From assembly GCA_016713535.1 (NCBI GenBank), contig JADJOY010000007.1, positions 62,001-126,000 on the forward strand: DNA of 64,000 bases, in the 5' to 3' direction. The position numbers were made by a program, and so were the translations under genes. This DNA comes from JADJOY01 sp016713535 [NCBI: Deltaproteobacteria bacterium] (lineage in GTDB: Bacteria > JADJOY01). Positions 38,682 through 49,049 of the stretch are shown here, piece by piece; position 1 is the first letter of the stretch, and every line of letters begins with the position of its first letter. The notes beneath the pieces were generated by a model. That model searched no databases and was not told the DNA's origin. It was given only the letters and a program-made list of their open reading frames with translations.

Positions 38682-40187
38682 ATGAGACCGCGATCGACGC
38701 GAGCGGCCACGCTCGCCGCCACGCTGCTGGCGCTGGTGAGCGCCGCCACGGCGCCGCAGGCGCTCGCGGCACCCGGCCTCGCGCTGACGCCGGTGGTGAG
38801 CAACCAGCCCGACGTCGCCGCGATCGCGAACGCGGGCGACAGCCGGCTCTTCCTGGTCCAGCAGCAGGGCAAGATCGTGATCTGGAACGGCAGCCAGGTG
38901 CTCGCCACGCCGTTCCTCGACATCCACACCAAGGTCCGCTACTCGGGCGAGCAGGGCCTGCTCGGCCTCGCGTTCCACCCCGCCTACGCGACCAACCGCT
39001 ACTTCTACGTGAACTACACCCGCGCCTCCGACGGCGCGACGGTGATCGAGCGCTACCGCACGTCCTCCGGCAACGCCAACGTCGCGCCGGCGAATTCGGC
39101 GAAGACGCTGCTGGTGGTCGCCCAGCCGGCCTCCAACCACAACGGCGGCAACCTGGCGTTCGGCGCCGACGGCTACCTGTACGTGGGCATGGGCGACGGC
39201 GGCGGCTCGGGCGATCCGAGCTGCAACGCGCAGAAGGACTCCACACTGCTCGGCAAGATGCTGCGCCTCGACGTGAGCCAGAACCTCGACCAGGCGCCCT
39301 ACTACGGCATCCCCGCGGACAACCCGTTCGTGGGCGCCGGCGATCCGCCCGACGAGGTGTGGGCCAAGGGCTTCCGCAACCCGTGGAAGTTCTCGTTCGA
39401 CCGCGTGACCGGCGACCTGTGGATCGGCGACGTCGGCCAGAACGAGTTCGAGGAGATCGACCTCGAGCCGGCGGGTGTCGCCGGCGGCCGCAACTACGGC
39501 TGGAAGGCGCACGAGGGCTTCTCGTGCTTCGGCAACCTGGACGGCTGCCCGGGCGGCACCCCCGCGTGCGGCAGCGCGGCCTACACGGCGCCGCTGCTCG
39601 ACTACGACCACGGCCAGGGCTGCTCGGTGACCGGCGGCTTCGTGTACCGCGGCGGCCAGATCCCGGCGCTGGTGGGCACGTATCTCTACAGCGACTTCTG
39701 CGCCGGTTCGATCTGGGGCGCCAAGCGTGGCCCGGGTGGCGCCTACACGACCGCCACGCTGGCTCCGGCGACCGGCCTCAGCATCGCGACGTTCGGCGAG
39801 GACGCGGCGGGCGAGGTCTACGTCGCCGATCACCAGAACCCCGCCGGCGCGGTCTACAAGGTCGTCGCCTCGTGTAGCGGCGCGGACGGCGACGGGGACG
39901 GCGACAAGGACGTCTGCGACAACTGCCCGGGAACGGCCAACGCGAACCAGGCCGACGGTGATCGCGACGGTGTCGGCGACGCGTGCGACAACTGCCCCGC
40001 CGTGCTCAACCCCGGCCAGGACGACAGCGACGGCGACGGTGTGGGCAACGGCTGCGACACCTCCGACTGCGCGAGCGCGATCGGCGGCGTCGCCGGCCAC
40101 GGCCCGCGCCTCGCCACCGTGGTCTGGCCGTGGCTCGCCGCGGCCGCCGCCGTCACCGCCCTCAGCCGCCGCCTCGCGCGGCGGTAA
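38682..40187 (+). CDS. PQQ-type sugar dehydrogenase-like protein with thrombospondin type 3 repeats
   Basis: 501 residues from ATG 38682 (GAGCCAGAGCC upstream) with signal peptide ending APQALAA. Residues 35-400 form a beta-propeller of the soluble glucose/sorbosone dehydrogenase family: [70 protein letters not shown]. These oxidise sugars with PQQ in the periplasm or outside. Residues 415-475 are three calcium-binding thrombospondin type 3 repeats ([30 protein letters not shown]). A final hydrophobic segment with Arg tail ([23 protein letters not shown]) suggests surface anchoring, although no MYXO-CTERM cysteine is present. Array D begins 31 bases after the stop. Confidence 0.88.
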   Translation: MRPRSTRAATLAATLLALVSAATAPQALAAPGLALTPVVSNQPDVAAIANAGDSRLFLVQQQGKIVIWNGSQVLATPFLDIHTKVRYSGEQGLLGLAFHPAYATNRYFYVNYTRASDGATVIERYRTSSGNANVAPANSAKTLLVVAQPASNHNGGNLAFGADGYLYVGMGDGGGSGDPSCNAQKDSTLLGKMLRLDVSQNLDQAPYYGIPADNPFVGAGDPPDEVWAKGFRNPWKFSFDRVTGDLWIGDVGQNEFEEIDLEPAGVAGGRNYGWKAHEGFSCFGNLDGCPGGTPACGSAAYTAPLLDYDHGQGCSVTGGFVYRGGQIPALVGTYLYSDFCAGSIWGAKRGPGGAYTTATLAPATGLSIATFGEDAAGEVYVADHQNPAGAVYKVVASCSGADGDGDGDKDVCDNCPGTANANQADGDRDGVGDACDNCPAVLNPGQDDSDGDGVGNGCDTSDCASAIGGVAGHGPRLATVVWPWLAAAAAVTALSRRLARR

Positions 40188-40218
40188 CGATCGGCGCGGT
40201 CGCGCGCCACCCGGGGAG

Positions 40219-41115
40219 GGGCACGCGTCGCGTGCCCGGCGACACGCACGAGCCCGAGCACCGACCCGATCGACGATCGCTGCACGAAGCCGTGTCCTAC
40301 AGGAATCCACGCCATCCGCGCCGCAACGCCAGCGCGTATCGCCGGTCGCGCGACGCGCGACCCTCCGGGCCGCGGCCTCGCACACGAACCGGGAGGGGCA
40401 CGCGTCGCGTGCCCGGCGACACGAACCAGACCGAGCACCGAGCCGCGACCTACGGCGATCCACGCGATCGGCGTCGCAACCTCGGCGCGTATCGCCGGTC
40501 GCGCGACGCGCGACCCTCCGGGCCGCGGCCTCGCGCACCAACCGGGAGGGGCGCGCGTCGCGTGCCCGCCGACACTCACGAGCCCGAGCACCGAGCCGAT
40601 CGACGATCGCTGCACGAAGCCGTGTCCCACAGGAATCCACGCCATCCGCGCCGCAACGCCAGCGCGTATCGCCGGTCGCGCGACGCGCGACCCTCCGGGC
40701 CGCGGCCTCGCACCGGGGGCGTCGCGGCCCGGCGACCGCCAGCCGAGCACCGAGCCGCGACCTACAGCGATCCACGCGATCGGCGTCGCGGCCTCGGCGC
40801 GTATCGCCGGTCGCGCGACGCGCGACCCTCCGGGCCGCGGCCTCGCGCACCAACCGGGAGGGGCACGCGTCGCGTGCCCGGCGACACGAACCAGACCGAG
40901 CACCGAGCCGCGACCTACGGCGATCCACGCGATCGGCGTCGCAACCTCGGCGCGTATCGCCGGTCGCGCGACGCGCGACCCTCCGGGCCGCGGCCTCGCG
41001 CACCAACCGGGAGGGGCACGCGTCGCGTGCCCGGCGACACGAACCGATCCCCGCACCGCCGAGCGCGTCGTGCCCGGTACGGCGCGCCGCGGCCGCGAAG
41101 GATCGCGGCCCTCCA
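40219..41115. repeat. Repeat array D: alternating triloop hairpins plus one TCC-loop module
   Basis: About six copies (one degenerate near 40,714) of stem GGGCACGC, loop GTC, GCGTGCCC (first 40,219-40,237) alternate with five copies of stem GGTCGCGC, loop GAC, GCGCGACC (first 40,344-40,362). Linkers include CGCGTATCGCC and CCTCCGGGCCGCGGCCTCG, and a longer alternating spacer. A single reverse TGGAG-type module (stem GGCCGCG, loop AAGGAT) at 41,091-41,115 closes the array 12 bases from the 3' end of the HEAT-repeat gene. It fills a convergent gap. The triloop stem is the same as in array C, in the opposite sense. Confidence 0.93.
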
Positions 41116-41126
41116 GGCCGAGCCTT

Positions 41127-42014
41127 CTACCGCGCGCTCGGCGTCTCGATCACGCGTAATGCCGCTCGCGCGGCCTTGCGCATCCGCGGATCGGGATCGC
41201 GCGCCGCTCGCTCGAGCGCGCCCCGCGCGAGGTCCGCGCACGCCGCACCCGCGGCACCGCTCGCCGCGAGCCGGGCGAGCGCCGCGCTCGCCGCACGCCG
41301 CACGCCCTGCACCGGATCGCCGCCGAGCGCCGTCAGGACCGCGTCGCGCGCCGCCTCGTCGACGCGCTCGGCGCGGCTCGCGAGCGCGAGCGCGGCGAGC
41401 CGCACGGTCGGATCCGCGTCGCGCAGCCCTTCGACCACCAGCGACTGCACGGTGCCCTCGGGCGCGCCCCACTCGCGCAGGCTGTAGAGCGCCATGCGGC
41501 GCCGCGTCGGCTCGGCGTCGCGCGCGCTCTCGACGAGCGCCGGCAGCACGCTCGCGCGCTGCTCGCGGATCAGCGCCAGCGCGTGGTGGGCCGACCAGCG
41601 CACCTCACTCACCGGATCGCCGAGGGCGTCGATCAGCACCGTCACCAGCCGCGCCGCCCGGCCGCCGAGCCGCGCGAGCGTGAACGCCGCCGCCCGGCGC
41701 TGTTCGGGCGCCGGCGCGTCGAGTCGATCGCGCAGCCGCGCCTCGATGAGCGGCTCCACCGGCGCGAGCCGGACCAGCTCGTCGGACGCCGCACGCTGCA
41801 CCGGTCCGGAGGCCTCGTCGAGGCAGCCGAGCAGCTCGTCGACCAGCCCTCCGGGAAGCGGTCGCGCGGCCGGCAAACCCGCCGCCCAGGCAACCACCGT
41901 GGCCCATCCTTCTCGGCTCGACGACACGAAGACCCACGGGCCGAGGACGGTGGATGCGTGTGGAACCGCGCTCCGTGACGCGCCGCCGGCCTCCGGCGCT
42001 ACGCGAAAGCGCAC
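41127..42014 (-). CDS. HEAT-repeat protein
   Basis: About 295 residues if GTG 42014 is the start; upstream residues to 42,161 would overlap the divergent glutamate dehydrogenase and lack conservation signs. Tandem two-helix units of about 30-35 residues are visible: VQRAASDELVRLAPVEPLI, RRAAAFTLARLGGRAARLVTVLIDALGDPVSEVRWSAHHALALI, PTVRLAALALASRA, VRRAASAALARLA, MRKAARAALRVI. These PBS-lyase-type HEAT repeats form scaffolds for protein-protein contact and no enzymatic activity is implied. The N-terminal 60 residues (VLGPWVFVSSSREGWATVVAWAAG) are unassigned. Confidence 0.75.
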   Translation of the reverse strand: MRFRVAPEAGGASRSAVPHASTVLGPWVFVSSSREGWATVVAWAAGLPAARPLPGGLVDELLGCLDEASGPVQRAASDELVRLAPVEPLIEARLRDRLDAPAPEQRRAAAFTLARLGGRAARLVTVLIDALGDPVSEVRWSAHHALALIREQRASVLPALVESARDAEPTRRRMALYSLREWGAPEGTVQSLVVEGLRDADPTVRLAALALASRAERVDEAARDAVLTALGGDPVQGVRRAASAALARLAASGAAGAACADLARGALERAARDPDPRMRKAARAALRVIETPSAR

Positions 42015-42093
42015 ACCTGAACGAGAATGACGACCACGCGGCCGCGCGGCAAGCACGCGCGCCCCGCACCGACCCGATCCCGTCGAGGCCCGC

Positions 42094-45000
42094 ATGAACG
42101 ATCGCCAGTCCCCCGCGAGCGACACGCCGAAACGCGGTGGCTTCCCCGCCGAGTCGCCCACCGCCGAGAACCTGATCGCGTCCCTCGATGCGGAGGCCCT
42201 CGGCGACGCCGACGCCCGGCGCTGCTTCCTGAGCCTGCTCCTCGGCGAGCGCTTCGGCGTGCGCTACCGCGGCGCCGACGCCGAGCGCCTGCGCCGCGCG
42301 CTGATCGAGGACCAGCGCATGCTCGCCGAGCCTCCCGGCGAGCTCGGCCAGGCGCGCTTCAGCCCGCCCGGCGCCGATTCGGTGTTCCCCGACCGGGTGG
42401 TGCTGCGAACCCACACCCGCGACGTGCCGTACCTGGTCGAGAGCCTGAAGCAGCTCCTCGTCGAGCACGGCTTCGAGCCGGCGGTGGTGCTGCACCCGAT
42501 CTTCGCGATCGAGCGCGAGCCAGGCGGCCGTGTGCGCTCGGTGCGTCCCGCGAGCAGCGAGCTCGACCCCGCGTTCCACGAGTCGTTCATCCACATCGAG
42601 GCCGACGGCCCCGCGGGCGCCGACGGCGCGGCGATCGAGCGCGCGGCGCTCGACGTGCTGCGCGCCGCCCACGCCGCCGCCGCCGATCGAGACGCGATGC
42701 GCCGCCACATGAGCGAGCTCGTGATCCACGAGATCGGCCTCGCCGACAAGGCGCCGCCGCCGGGCCCGGACCTCATGCCGGCCGACGCCGTGGCGGACTT
42801 CTTCCGCTGGCTCCTCGACGACAACTTCATCTTCCTCGGCGCGCGTGGCTACGTGCTGCGCGAGCTCGCGGGCCGCCCCCACGTCGCGATCCGCGCCGGC
42901 AGCGGGCTCGGCCTGCTGCGCGACGACTCGGCGAGCAGCGTCGCGCGGCCGATCGACGTCGACACCCTCGCCCCCGAGCACCGCGAGCGCATCCTGCTCG
43001 AGCGCCGGCTGGTCCTCGACAAGACCAACCGCCCGAGCCCGATCCACCGCCGCGTGCCGATGGACTCGGTGAGTGTCCGACTGTTCGAGAGCGGCCGCTT
43101 CGTGCGCGAGGAGCGCTTCCTCGGCCTCTTCACCCGCAAGGCGCTCTTCGAGCAGGCGAGCACGATCCCGATCCTGCGCACCAAGCACCGCCGCTTGCTC
43201 GATCGCGCGGGCGCGGTCGAGGGCTCGTTCGACGAACGCGAGCTCACGGTGCTCTTCAACGCGCTCCCCAAGGAGGAGCTCTTCCTCAACGACCCGGACG
43301 CGATCCTGGGCGCCATCCGCACGCTGCTCGACGCCCACGCCCAGGACACGCTGCGCATCGGCCTGCGCCCCACCTTCAGCGGCCGGCTGCTCGCGATCGG
43401 CCTCGCGATCCCCGATCGCTACTTCAGCGTCGACGGCCTCGATCACGTGGTCCGCCACCTCGAGGCGCGCCTCGACACCAAGGTGCTCGAGCGCCGCGAG
43501 GGGCGCCCCGAGCAGGGCTTCCGGCAGGTCTACCTGTACGCCGCGCCGCGCCCCGCGACCCCGCCCGATCCAGCCGCGCTCGAGACCGAGGCCCTCGGCC
43601 TGCTCAAGCCGTGGACCGAGCGCCTCACCGACCTCCTGCCGAGTGACCTCGACCCGGTGTGGGCCGACGCCTTCCCACCCGCCTACCAGGATCTGGTGCC
43701 GGTGACCCGCGCGGTCGCGGACGTGGCGCTGCTCGCGTCGCTCGGTGACGCCAAGCGCTTCGCGATCGGCGCGGTGCACCCCGGCGATCCCGACGGCGGC
43801 GATCCCACCGCGACACTGCTGCGCATCGCGCACCCGCAGCCGCTCACCCTCGGCGCGGTCATGCCGGTGCTGCGCAACCTGGCGCTCGAGGTGATCGACG
43901 AGGCCGCGTTCCGCATCACGCCGGCGGGCCGGCCCGTCGCCCACCTCCACGTCTTCCGGGTGCGCGGGCGGCGCGGCGAGCTCCTCGATCGCGCGGTGGT
44001 GGAAGCGGCGGTGCTGAAGGGGCTGGCGCGGGTCCTCGAGGGCCAGGGCGAGGACGATCCCCTGAACGGCCTCATGACCGCGGCGGGCCTCTCGTGGCGG
44101 CAGGTGTGGATCGTGCGCGCCTACGTCCACCACGCGTTCCAGCTCTGCCTGATCCAGTCACGCGCCACGGCGGCGGCGAGCCTGGTCGGCAACGCGTCGC
44201 TCGCGCGCAGCCTGGTGCGCTGGTTCGAGACCCGCTTCGATCCCGCTCACCCGGACGCGGAGCGCACCCGCGCCGACGCGGACGTGGGCGCCGAGGTGGC
44301 GCGCGCCATCGAGGCGGTCGAGGACCCGACCGACTACAAGGTCTTCCGCGTGCTGCGCGACCTGATCGCCGCGACGGTGCGCACCAACCACTTCCGCGAG
44401 GCGTCGAACCGCAGCCGGGCGCTCGCCCTCAAGCTCGAGCCCGGGCGGGTGCCCGGCGTGCCGCGCCCGGCGCCCCGCCACGAGATCTTCGTGCAGGCGC
44501 CCGGCATGGAGGGCGTCCACCTGCGCGGCGGTGACGTGGCGCGCGGCGGCATCCGCTTCAGCGATCGGCCCGACGACTTCCGCACCGAGGTGCTCGACCT
44601 GATGAAGACCCAGATGGTGAAGAACGCCATCATCGTGCCGGTCGGGGCCAAGGGCGGCTTCATCGTCACCGCGCCGCCCGCCGATCGCAACGAGCTCGCC
44701 AAGGTCGCCCTCGAGGCCTACCAGACGTTCATCTCGGCGCTCCTCGACGTGACCGACAATCGCGCCGGCGGGCGGGTCGAAGCACCGCCACGGGTGGTGC
44801 GCCTCGATCCCGAGGATCCCTACCTGGTGGTCGCCGCCGACAAGGGCACCGCCGCGTATTCGGACGTGGCGAACGGGATCGCGGCGCGCTACGGATTCTG
44901 GCTCGGCGACGCGTTCGCCTCGGGTGGCAGCCGCGGCTACGACCACAAGAAGCTCGGCATCACCGCGCGCGGCGCGTGGGAGTGCGCCAAGGTGCACTTC

Positions 45001-46932
45001 TGGGAGCTCGGGCTCGACCCCGAGCGCGACCCGATCACGGTGGTAGGGGTCGGCGACATGTCGGGGGACGTGTTCGGCAACGGCCTCTTGCGTAGCCGCA
45101 CCGTGCGGCTGCTGGGCGCGTTCAACCACCGCCACGTGTTCCTCGACCCCACCCCCGACCCCGAGCGCTCGTTCCGCGAGCGCGAGCGCTGCTTCCAGAT
45201 GGCGCTCGGCTGGGACGGCTACGACACCAGCACGATCTCGGCGGGCGGCGGGGTGTTCCCGCGCCGCTCGCGCGCGATCCCGATCCCGGCCGCGCTCAGG
45301 CCGATCCTCGGCACCGAGTGCGAGAGCGCGTCCGGCGACGAGCTCATCCGTCTGCTCCTCACGGCGCAGGTGGACCTCCTCAGCAACGGTGGCATCGGCA
45401 CCTACGTGAAGGCCTCCACCGAGGCCCACGCGGACGTCGGCGACAAGGCCAACGACGCGGTGCGCGTCGACGCGTCGCAGCTCCGCTGCAAGGTGGTGGC
45501 GGAGGGCGGGAACCTCGGCTTCACGCAGGCGGCGCGCTGCGAATACGCGGCGAACGGCGGACGCATCCACACCGACGCCATCGACAACTCGGGTGGCGTC
45601 GACTGCTCCGACCACGAGGTCAACCTCAAGATCGCGCTCGCGGTGGCGCGCTCGCGCGGTGACATCGACCTCGAGAGCGAGACCGCGGCGCTGGTGGCCG
45701 CCACCGAGGAGGTGTGCGAGCAGGTCCTCGACGACAACCGCAAGCAAGGGCTGGTGCTCGCGTACGACCAGCGCGCGAGCCGCACCCACTTCGACGTCTA
45801 CCAGGACATGATCGGGCGGCTCGCCGCGGCGGCGCTCCTCGACCCCGATCGCGAGGGCTTCTCGAAGCGCGAGCTCAAGAACCAGCGTGGCGATGGACAC
45901 GGCTTCTTCAAGCCGCAGCTCGCGGTGCTGCTCGCCCACGAGAAGCGCCGCATCTGCGAGGCGCTGGTGCGCGGCACGCTCATCGACCGGCCGGCGCTGG
46001 CCGGGATGCTGACCGGGTACTTCCCGTCGTCGATCGCAGCGCGCGTCCCGGACGCGGTGCGGATGCACCCGCTGCGCCGCGAGATCGTCGCCACCGCGCT
46101 CTCGAACGAGGTGGTGAACCGCTCGGGGCTCACGTTCGTGAGCGAGATCGAGGTCGCGACCGGCGCCGGCACCGAGGACATCGTGAGCGCCTGGCTCTCG
46201 GCGCAGGCCGTGCTCGGCGGTGAGGCGCTCTTCGAGAGGCTGGCGCGGCTACCGTCCGCCACGCCGCGCGTCGAGGCCGGCGCCTTGCTCGGCGTGCTGG
46301 AGCGGATCAACGCCGTGTTCGCTCGCGCCGTGCAGTGGAACGTGGCGCGTGGGCGCTGGCTCGCGCCGGCCGGCGACGAGGTGGCGAGCGCGGTGGCGCG
46401 CGCCGCGGCCCACGCCGCCACCGTGGCGAGCCTCGGCTCGGTGGCCGAGGGCGAGCACCGCGCCGCCGACGCGCAGGCGCTCAGGCTCGCGGGCTTCCCC
46501 GAGGAGCTGGTCAAGGACGTCGCGACGCTCGCCGAGCTCGACACGTTCTTCGTGATCGAGGCGCTCGCCGCGGAGAGCGGCGCCGACACCGGCCAGGCGC
46601 TGCGCGCCTACACCGAGCTCGGCCGGGTGCTCCGTCTCGGTGAGATCCAGGCGTTCGTCGAGCGCACGCCCGTCACGGATGCGTCCGACCGGCTCGCGGC
46701 GCGGCGGCTCCTCGATCAGCTCGCCGGCGCGCGCTACGAGCTCGCCGAGCGGCTGCTCGCCGGCGGTGGGGCGGCGGCCGTCGACGCGCTCGCCCGCGAG
46801 CCAAGGCCAGCCGTGCGTCGCTATCTCGAGGGCGTCGATCGCCTGCGCCCGGTGACCGCCCCCCGCAACCTCCACCCCGCGTACCTCGCGGTGCAGGCGC
46901 TCACCGACCTCGCCTCCTCCGCAGCGCTCTAG
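42094..46932 (+). CDS. gdhB: Large NAD-specific glutamate dehydrogenase
   Basis: 1,612 residues, the expected size of the bacterial 180-kDa NAD-dependent class (NAD-GH family), which deaminates glutamate to 2-oxoglutarate. The long N-terminal regulatory part (about residues 1-750) includes ACT-like segments (VVLRTHTRDVPYLVESLKQLLVEHGFEP). The catalytic core has DVARGGIRFSDRPDDFRTEVLDLMKTQMVKNAIIVPVGAKGGF (about residues 810-860), TAYSDVANGIAARYGFWLGDAFASGGS, YDHKKLGITARGAWECAK and the NAD-binding VVGVGDMSGDVFGNGLL. The gene is complete, with ATG 42094. It links amino-acid breakdown to the TCA cycle. The minus-strand HEAT gene starts 80 bases away, so they share a divergent promoter region. 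Array E begins six bases after the stop. Confidence 0.95.
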   Translation: MNDRQSPASDTPKRGGFPAESPTAENLIASLDAEALGDADARRCFLSLLLGERFGVRYRGADAERLRRALIEDQRMLAEPPGELGQARFSPPGADSVFPDRVVLRTHTRDVPYLVESLKQLLVEHGFEPAVVLHPIFAIEREPGGRVRSVRPASSELDPAFHESFIHIEADGPAGADGAAIERAALDVLRAAHAAAADRDAMRRHMSELVIHEIGLADKAPPPGPDLMPADAVADFFRWLLDDNFIFLGARGYVLRELAGRPHVAIRAGSGLGLLRDDSASSVARPIDVDTLAPEHRERILLERRLVLDKTNRPSPIHRRVPMDSVSVRLFESGRFVREERFLGLFTRKALFEQASTIPILRTKHRRLLDRAGAVEGSFDERELTVLFNALPKEELFLNDPDAILGAIRTLLDAHAQDTLRIGLRPTFSGRLLAIGLAIPDRYFSVDGLDHVVRHLEARLDTKVLERREGRPEQGFRQVYLYAAPRPATPPDPAALETEALGLLKPWTERLTDLLPSDLDPVWADAFPPAYQDLVPVTRAVADVALLASLGDAKRFAIGAVHPGDPDGGDPTATLLRIAHPQPLTLGAVMPVLRNLALEVIDEAAFRITPAGRPVAHLHVFRVRGRRGELLDRAVVEAAVLKGLARVLEGQGEDDPLNGLMTAAGLSWRQVWIVRAYVHHAFQLCLIQSRATAAASLVGNASLARSLVRWFETRFDPAHPDAERTRADADVGAEVARAIEAVEDPTDYKVFRVLRDLIAATVRTNHFREASNRSRALALKLEPGRVPGVPRPAPRHEIFVQAPGMEGVHLRGGDVARGGIRFSDRPDDFRTEVLDLMKTQMVKNAIIVPVGAKGGFIVTAPPADRNELAKVALEAYQTFISALLDVTDNRAGGRVEAPPRVVRLDPEDPYLVVAADKGTAAYSDVANGIAARYGFWLGDAFASGGSRGYDHKKLGITARGAWECAKVHFWELGLDPERDPITVVGVGDMSGDVFGNGLLRSRTVRLLGAFNHRHVFLDPTPDPERSFRERERCFQMALGWDGYDTSTISAGGGVFPRRSRAIPIPAALRPILGTECESASGDELIRLLLTAQVDLLSNGGIGTYVKASTEAHADVGDKANDAVRVDASQLRCKVVAEGGNLGFTQAARCEYAANGGRIHTDAIDNSGGVDCSDHEVNLKIALAVARSRGDIDLESETAALVAATEEVCEQVLDDNRKQGLVLAYDQRASRTHFDVYQDMIGRLAAAALLDPDREGFSKRELKNQRGDGHGFFKPQLAVLLAHEKRRICEALVRGTLIDRPALAGMLTGYFPSSIAARVPDAVRMHPLRREIVATALSNEVVNRSGLTFVSEIEVATGAGTEDIVSAWLSAQAVLGGEALFERLARLPSATPRVEAGALLGVLERINAVFARAVQWNVARGRWLAPAGDEVASAVARAAAHAATVASLGSVAEGEHRAADAQALRLAGFPEELVKDVATLAELDTFFVIEALAAESGADTGQALRAYTELGRVLRLGEIQAFVERTPVTDASDRLAARRLLDQLAGARYELAERLLAGGGAAAVDALAREPRPAVRRYLEGVDRLRPVTAPRNLHPAYLAVQALTDLASSAAL

Positions 46933-46937
46933 GGCTG

Positions 46938-48966
46938 TGGAGCGCCGCGATCCTTCGCGGCCGCCGAGGGACCACGCCGGGTCCGGGATCGAACCGCTGG
47001 AGCGTCGGTGCTCCGTCACCGACCGGCGATCGATCGCGGGCGGCCGACGAAGCGGCCGCGCTCCAGCCGATCGGCCCCGTGATGGAGGGCCGCGATCCTT
47101 CGCGGCCGCCGAGGGACTACGCCACGTCCGGGATCGAACCGCTGGAGCGCCGGTGCTCCGTCACCGACCGGCGATCGATCGCGGGCGGCCGACGGAGCGG
47201 CCGCGCTCCAGCCGATCGGTCCCGTGATGGAGGCCGCGATCCTTCGCGGCCGCCGAGGACTACGCCAGGTCCGGGATCGAACCGCTGGAGCGCCGGTGCT
47301 CCGTCACCGACCGGCGATCGATCGCGGGCGGCCGACGGAGCGGCCGCGCTCCAGCCGATCGGTCCCCGTGATGGAGGGCCGCGATCCTTCGCGGCCGCCG
47401 AGGGACCACGCCGGGTCCGGGATCGAACCGCTGGAGCGCCGGTGCTCCGTCACCGACCGGCGATCGATCGCGGGCGGCCGACGAAGCGGCCGCGCTCCAG
47501 CCGATCGGTCCCTGATGGAGCGCCGCGATCCTTCGCGGCCGCCGAGGGACCACGCCACGCCCGGGATCGAACCGCTGGAGCGTCGGTGCTCCGTCACCGA
47601 CCGGCGATCGATCGCGGGCGGCCGACGGAGCGGCCGCGCTCCAGCCGATCGGTCCCGTGATGGAGGGCCGCGATCCTTCGCGGCCGCCGAGGGACCACGC
47701 CGGGTCCGGGATCGAACCGCTGGAGCGTCGGTGCTCCGTCACCGACCGGCGATCGATCGCGAGCGGCCGACGGAGCGGCCGCGCTCCAGCCGATCGGTCC
47801 CGTGATGGAGGGCCGCGATCCTTCGCGGCCGCCGAGGGACCACGCCGGGTCCGGGATCGAACCGCTGGAGCGTCGGTGCTCCGTCACCGACCGGCGATCG
47901 ATCGCGAGCGGCCGACGGAGCGGCCGCGCTCCAGCCGATCGCTCCCCTGATGGAGCGCCGCGATCCTTCGCGGCCGCCGAGGACCACGCCACGCCCGAGA
48001 TCGAACCGCTGGAGCGTCGGTGCTCCGTCACCGACCGGCGATCGATCGCGGGCGGCCGACGAGCGGCCGCGCTCCAGCCGACCGGCCCCGTGATGGCGGG
48101 CCGCGATCCTTCGCGGCCGCCGAGGGACCACGCCACGTCCGGGATCGAACCGCTGGAGCGCCGGTGCTCCGTCACCGACCGGCGATCGATCGCGGGCGGC
48201 CGACGAAGCGGCCGCGCTCCAGCCGATCGCTCCCCTGATGGAGCGCCGCGATCCTTCGCGGCCGCCGAGGGACCACGCCGGGTCCGGGATCGAACCGCTG
48301 GAGCGTCGGTGCTCCGTCACCGACCGGCGATCGATCGCGGGCGGCCGACGGAGCGGCCGCGCTCCAGCCGATCGTCCCCTGATGGAGGGCCGCGATCCTT
48401 CGCGGCCGCCGAGGGACCACGCCAGGTCCGGGATCGAACCGCTGGAGCGCCGGTGCTCCGTCACCGACCGGCGATCGATCGCGGGCGGCCGACGAAGCGG
48501 CCGCGCTCCAGCCGATCGGTCCCGTGATGGAGGGCCGCGATCCTTCGCGGCCGCCGAGGGACCACGCCGGGTCGGGATCGAACCGCTGGAGCGTCGGTGC
48601 TCCGTCACCGACCGGCGATCGATCGCGGGCGGCCGAGCGGGAACCGCGCGGAGGAGCGGCCGCGCTCCAGCCGATCGGTCCCGTGATGGAGGGCCGCGAT
48701 CCTTCGCGGCCGCCGAGGACCACGCCGGGTCCGGGATCGAACCGCTGGAGCGTCGGTGCTCCGTCACCGACCGGCGATCGATCGCGAGCGGCCGACGGAG
48801 CGGCCGCGCTCAGCCGATCGGTCCCGTGATGGAGGGCCGCGATCCTTCGCGGCCGCCAGGCCACGCGGCGGGATCGAGCTGGAGCGTCGGTGCTCCGTCA
48901 CCGACGGATCGGCGGCGGGGCGCAGGATCGGTCCCGGATGGAGGGCGGATCCTTCGGCCGCGGGGG
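46938..48966. repeat. Repeat array E: about 14 copies of a 145-bp three-hairpin unit
   Basis: Each unit has three modules. First, forward TGGAG foot, stem GGCCGCG (or GCCGCG after TGGAGC), loop ATCCTT (first 46,938-46,962). Second, forward stem GTCGGTG, loop CTCCGT (first 46,998-47,023; some copies GCCGGTG). Third, reverse stem GCGGCCG, loop ACGGAG or ACGAAG, ending CTCCA (first 47,040-47,065). Linkers include CCGCCGAGGGACCACGCC and CGGCGATCGATCGCG. Fourteen full units and a shortened fifteenth near 48,840-48,966 are seen. Since 145 is not a multiple of three, the open frames through it are composition artefacts. It separates two plus-strand genes. Confidence 0.95.
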
Positions 48967-49049
48967 GGTCGAAAGACATCCCCCGCTCCCCTCGGTAGAC
49001 TGACGCATTGCGTCGGCCGCAGCACCGAACGCCGCCGCGGGGGAGCGAG

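Noticed and set aside
38682-40187. MYXO-CTERM sorting signal at the end of the sugar dehydrogenase
   Set aside because: A hydrophobic segment with Arg tail is present but the Cys that defines the signal is not seen.
44158-46068. Long minus-strand open frames opposite the glutamate dehydrogenase gene
   Set aside because: Shadow frames of a high-GC gene; they lack recognisable domains while the plus strand has full catalytic motifs.
46937-48767. Pro/Arg-rich 193-342 residue open frames in array E
   Set aside because: Unit length 145 shifts frame each copy; open frames occur on both strands. They are composition artefacts of hairpin repeats.
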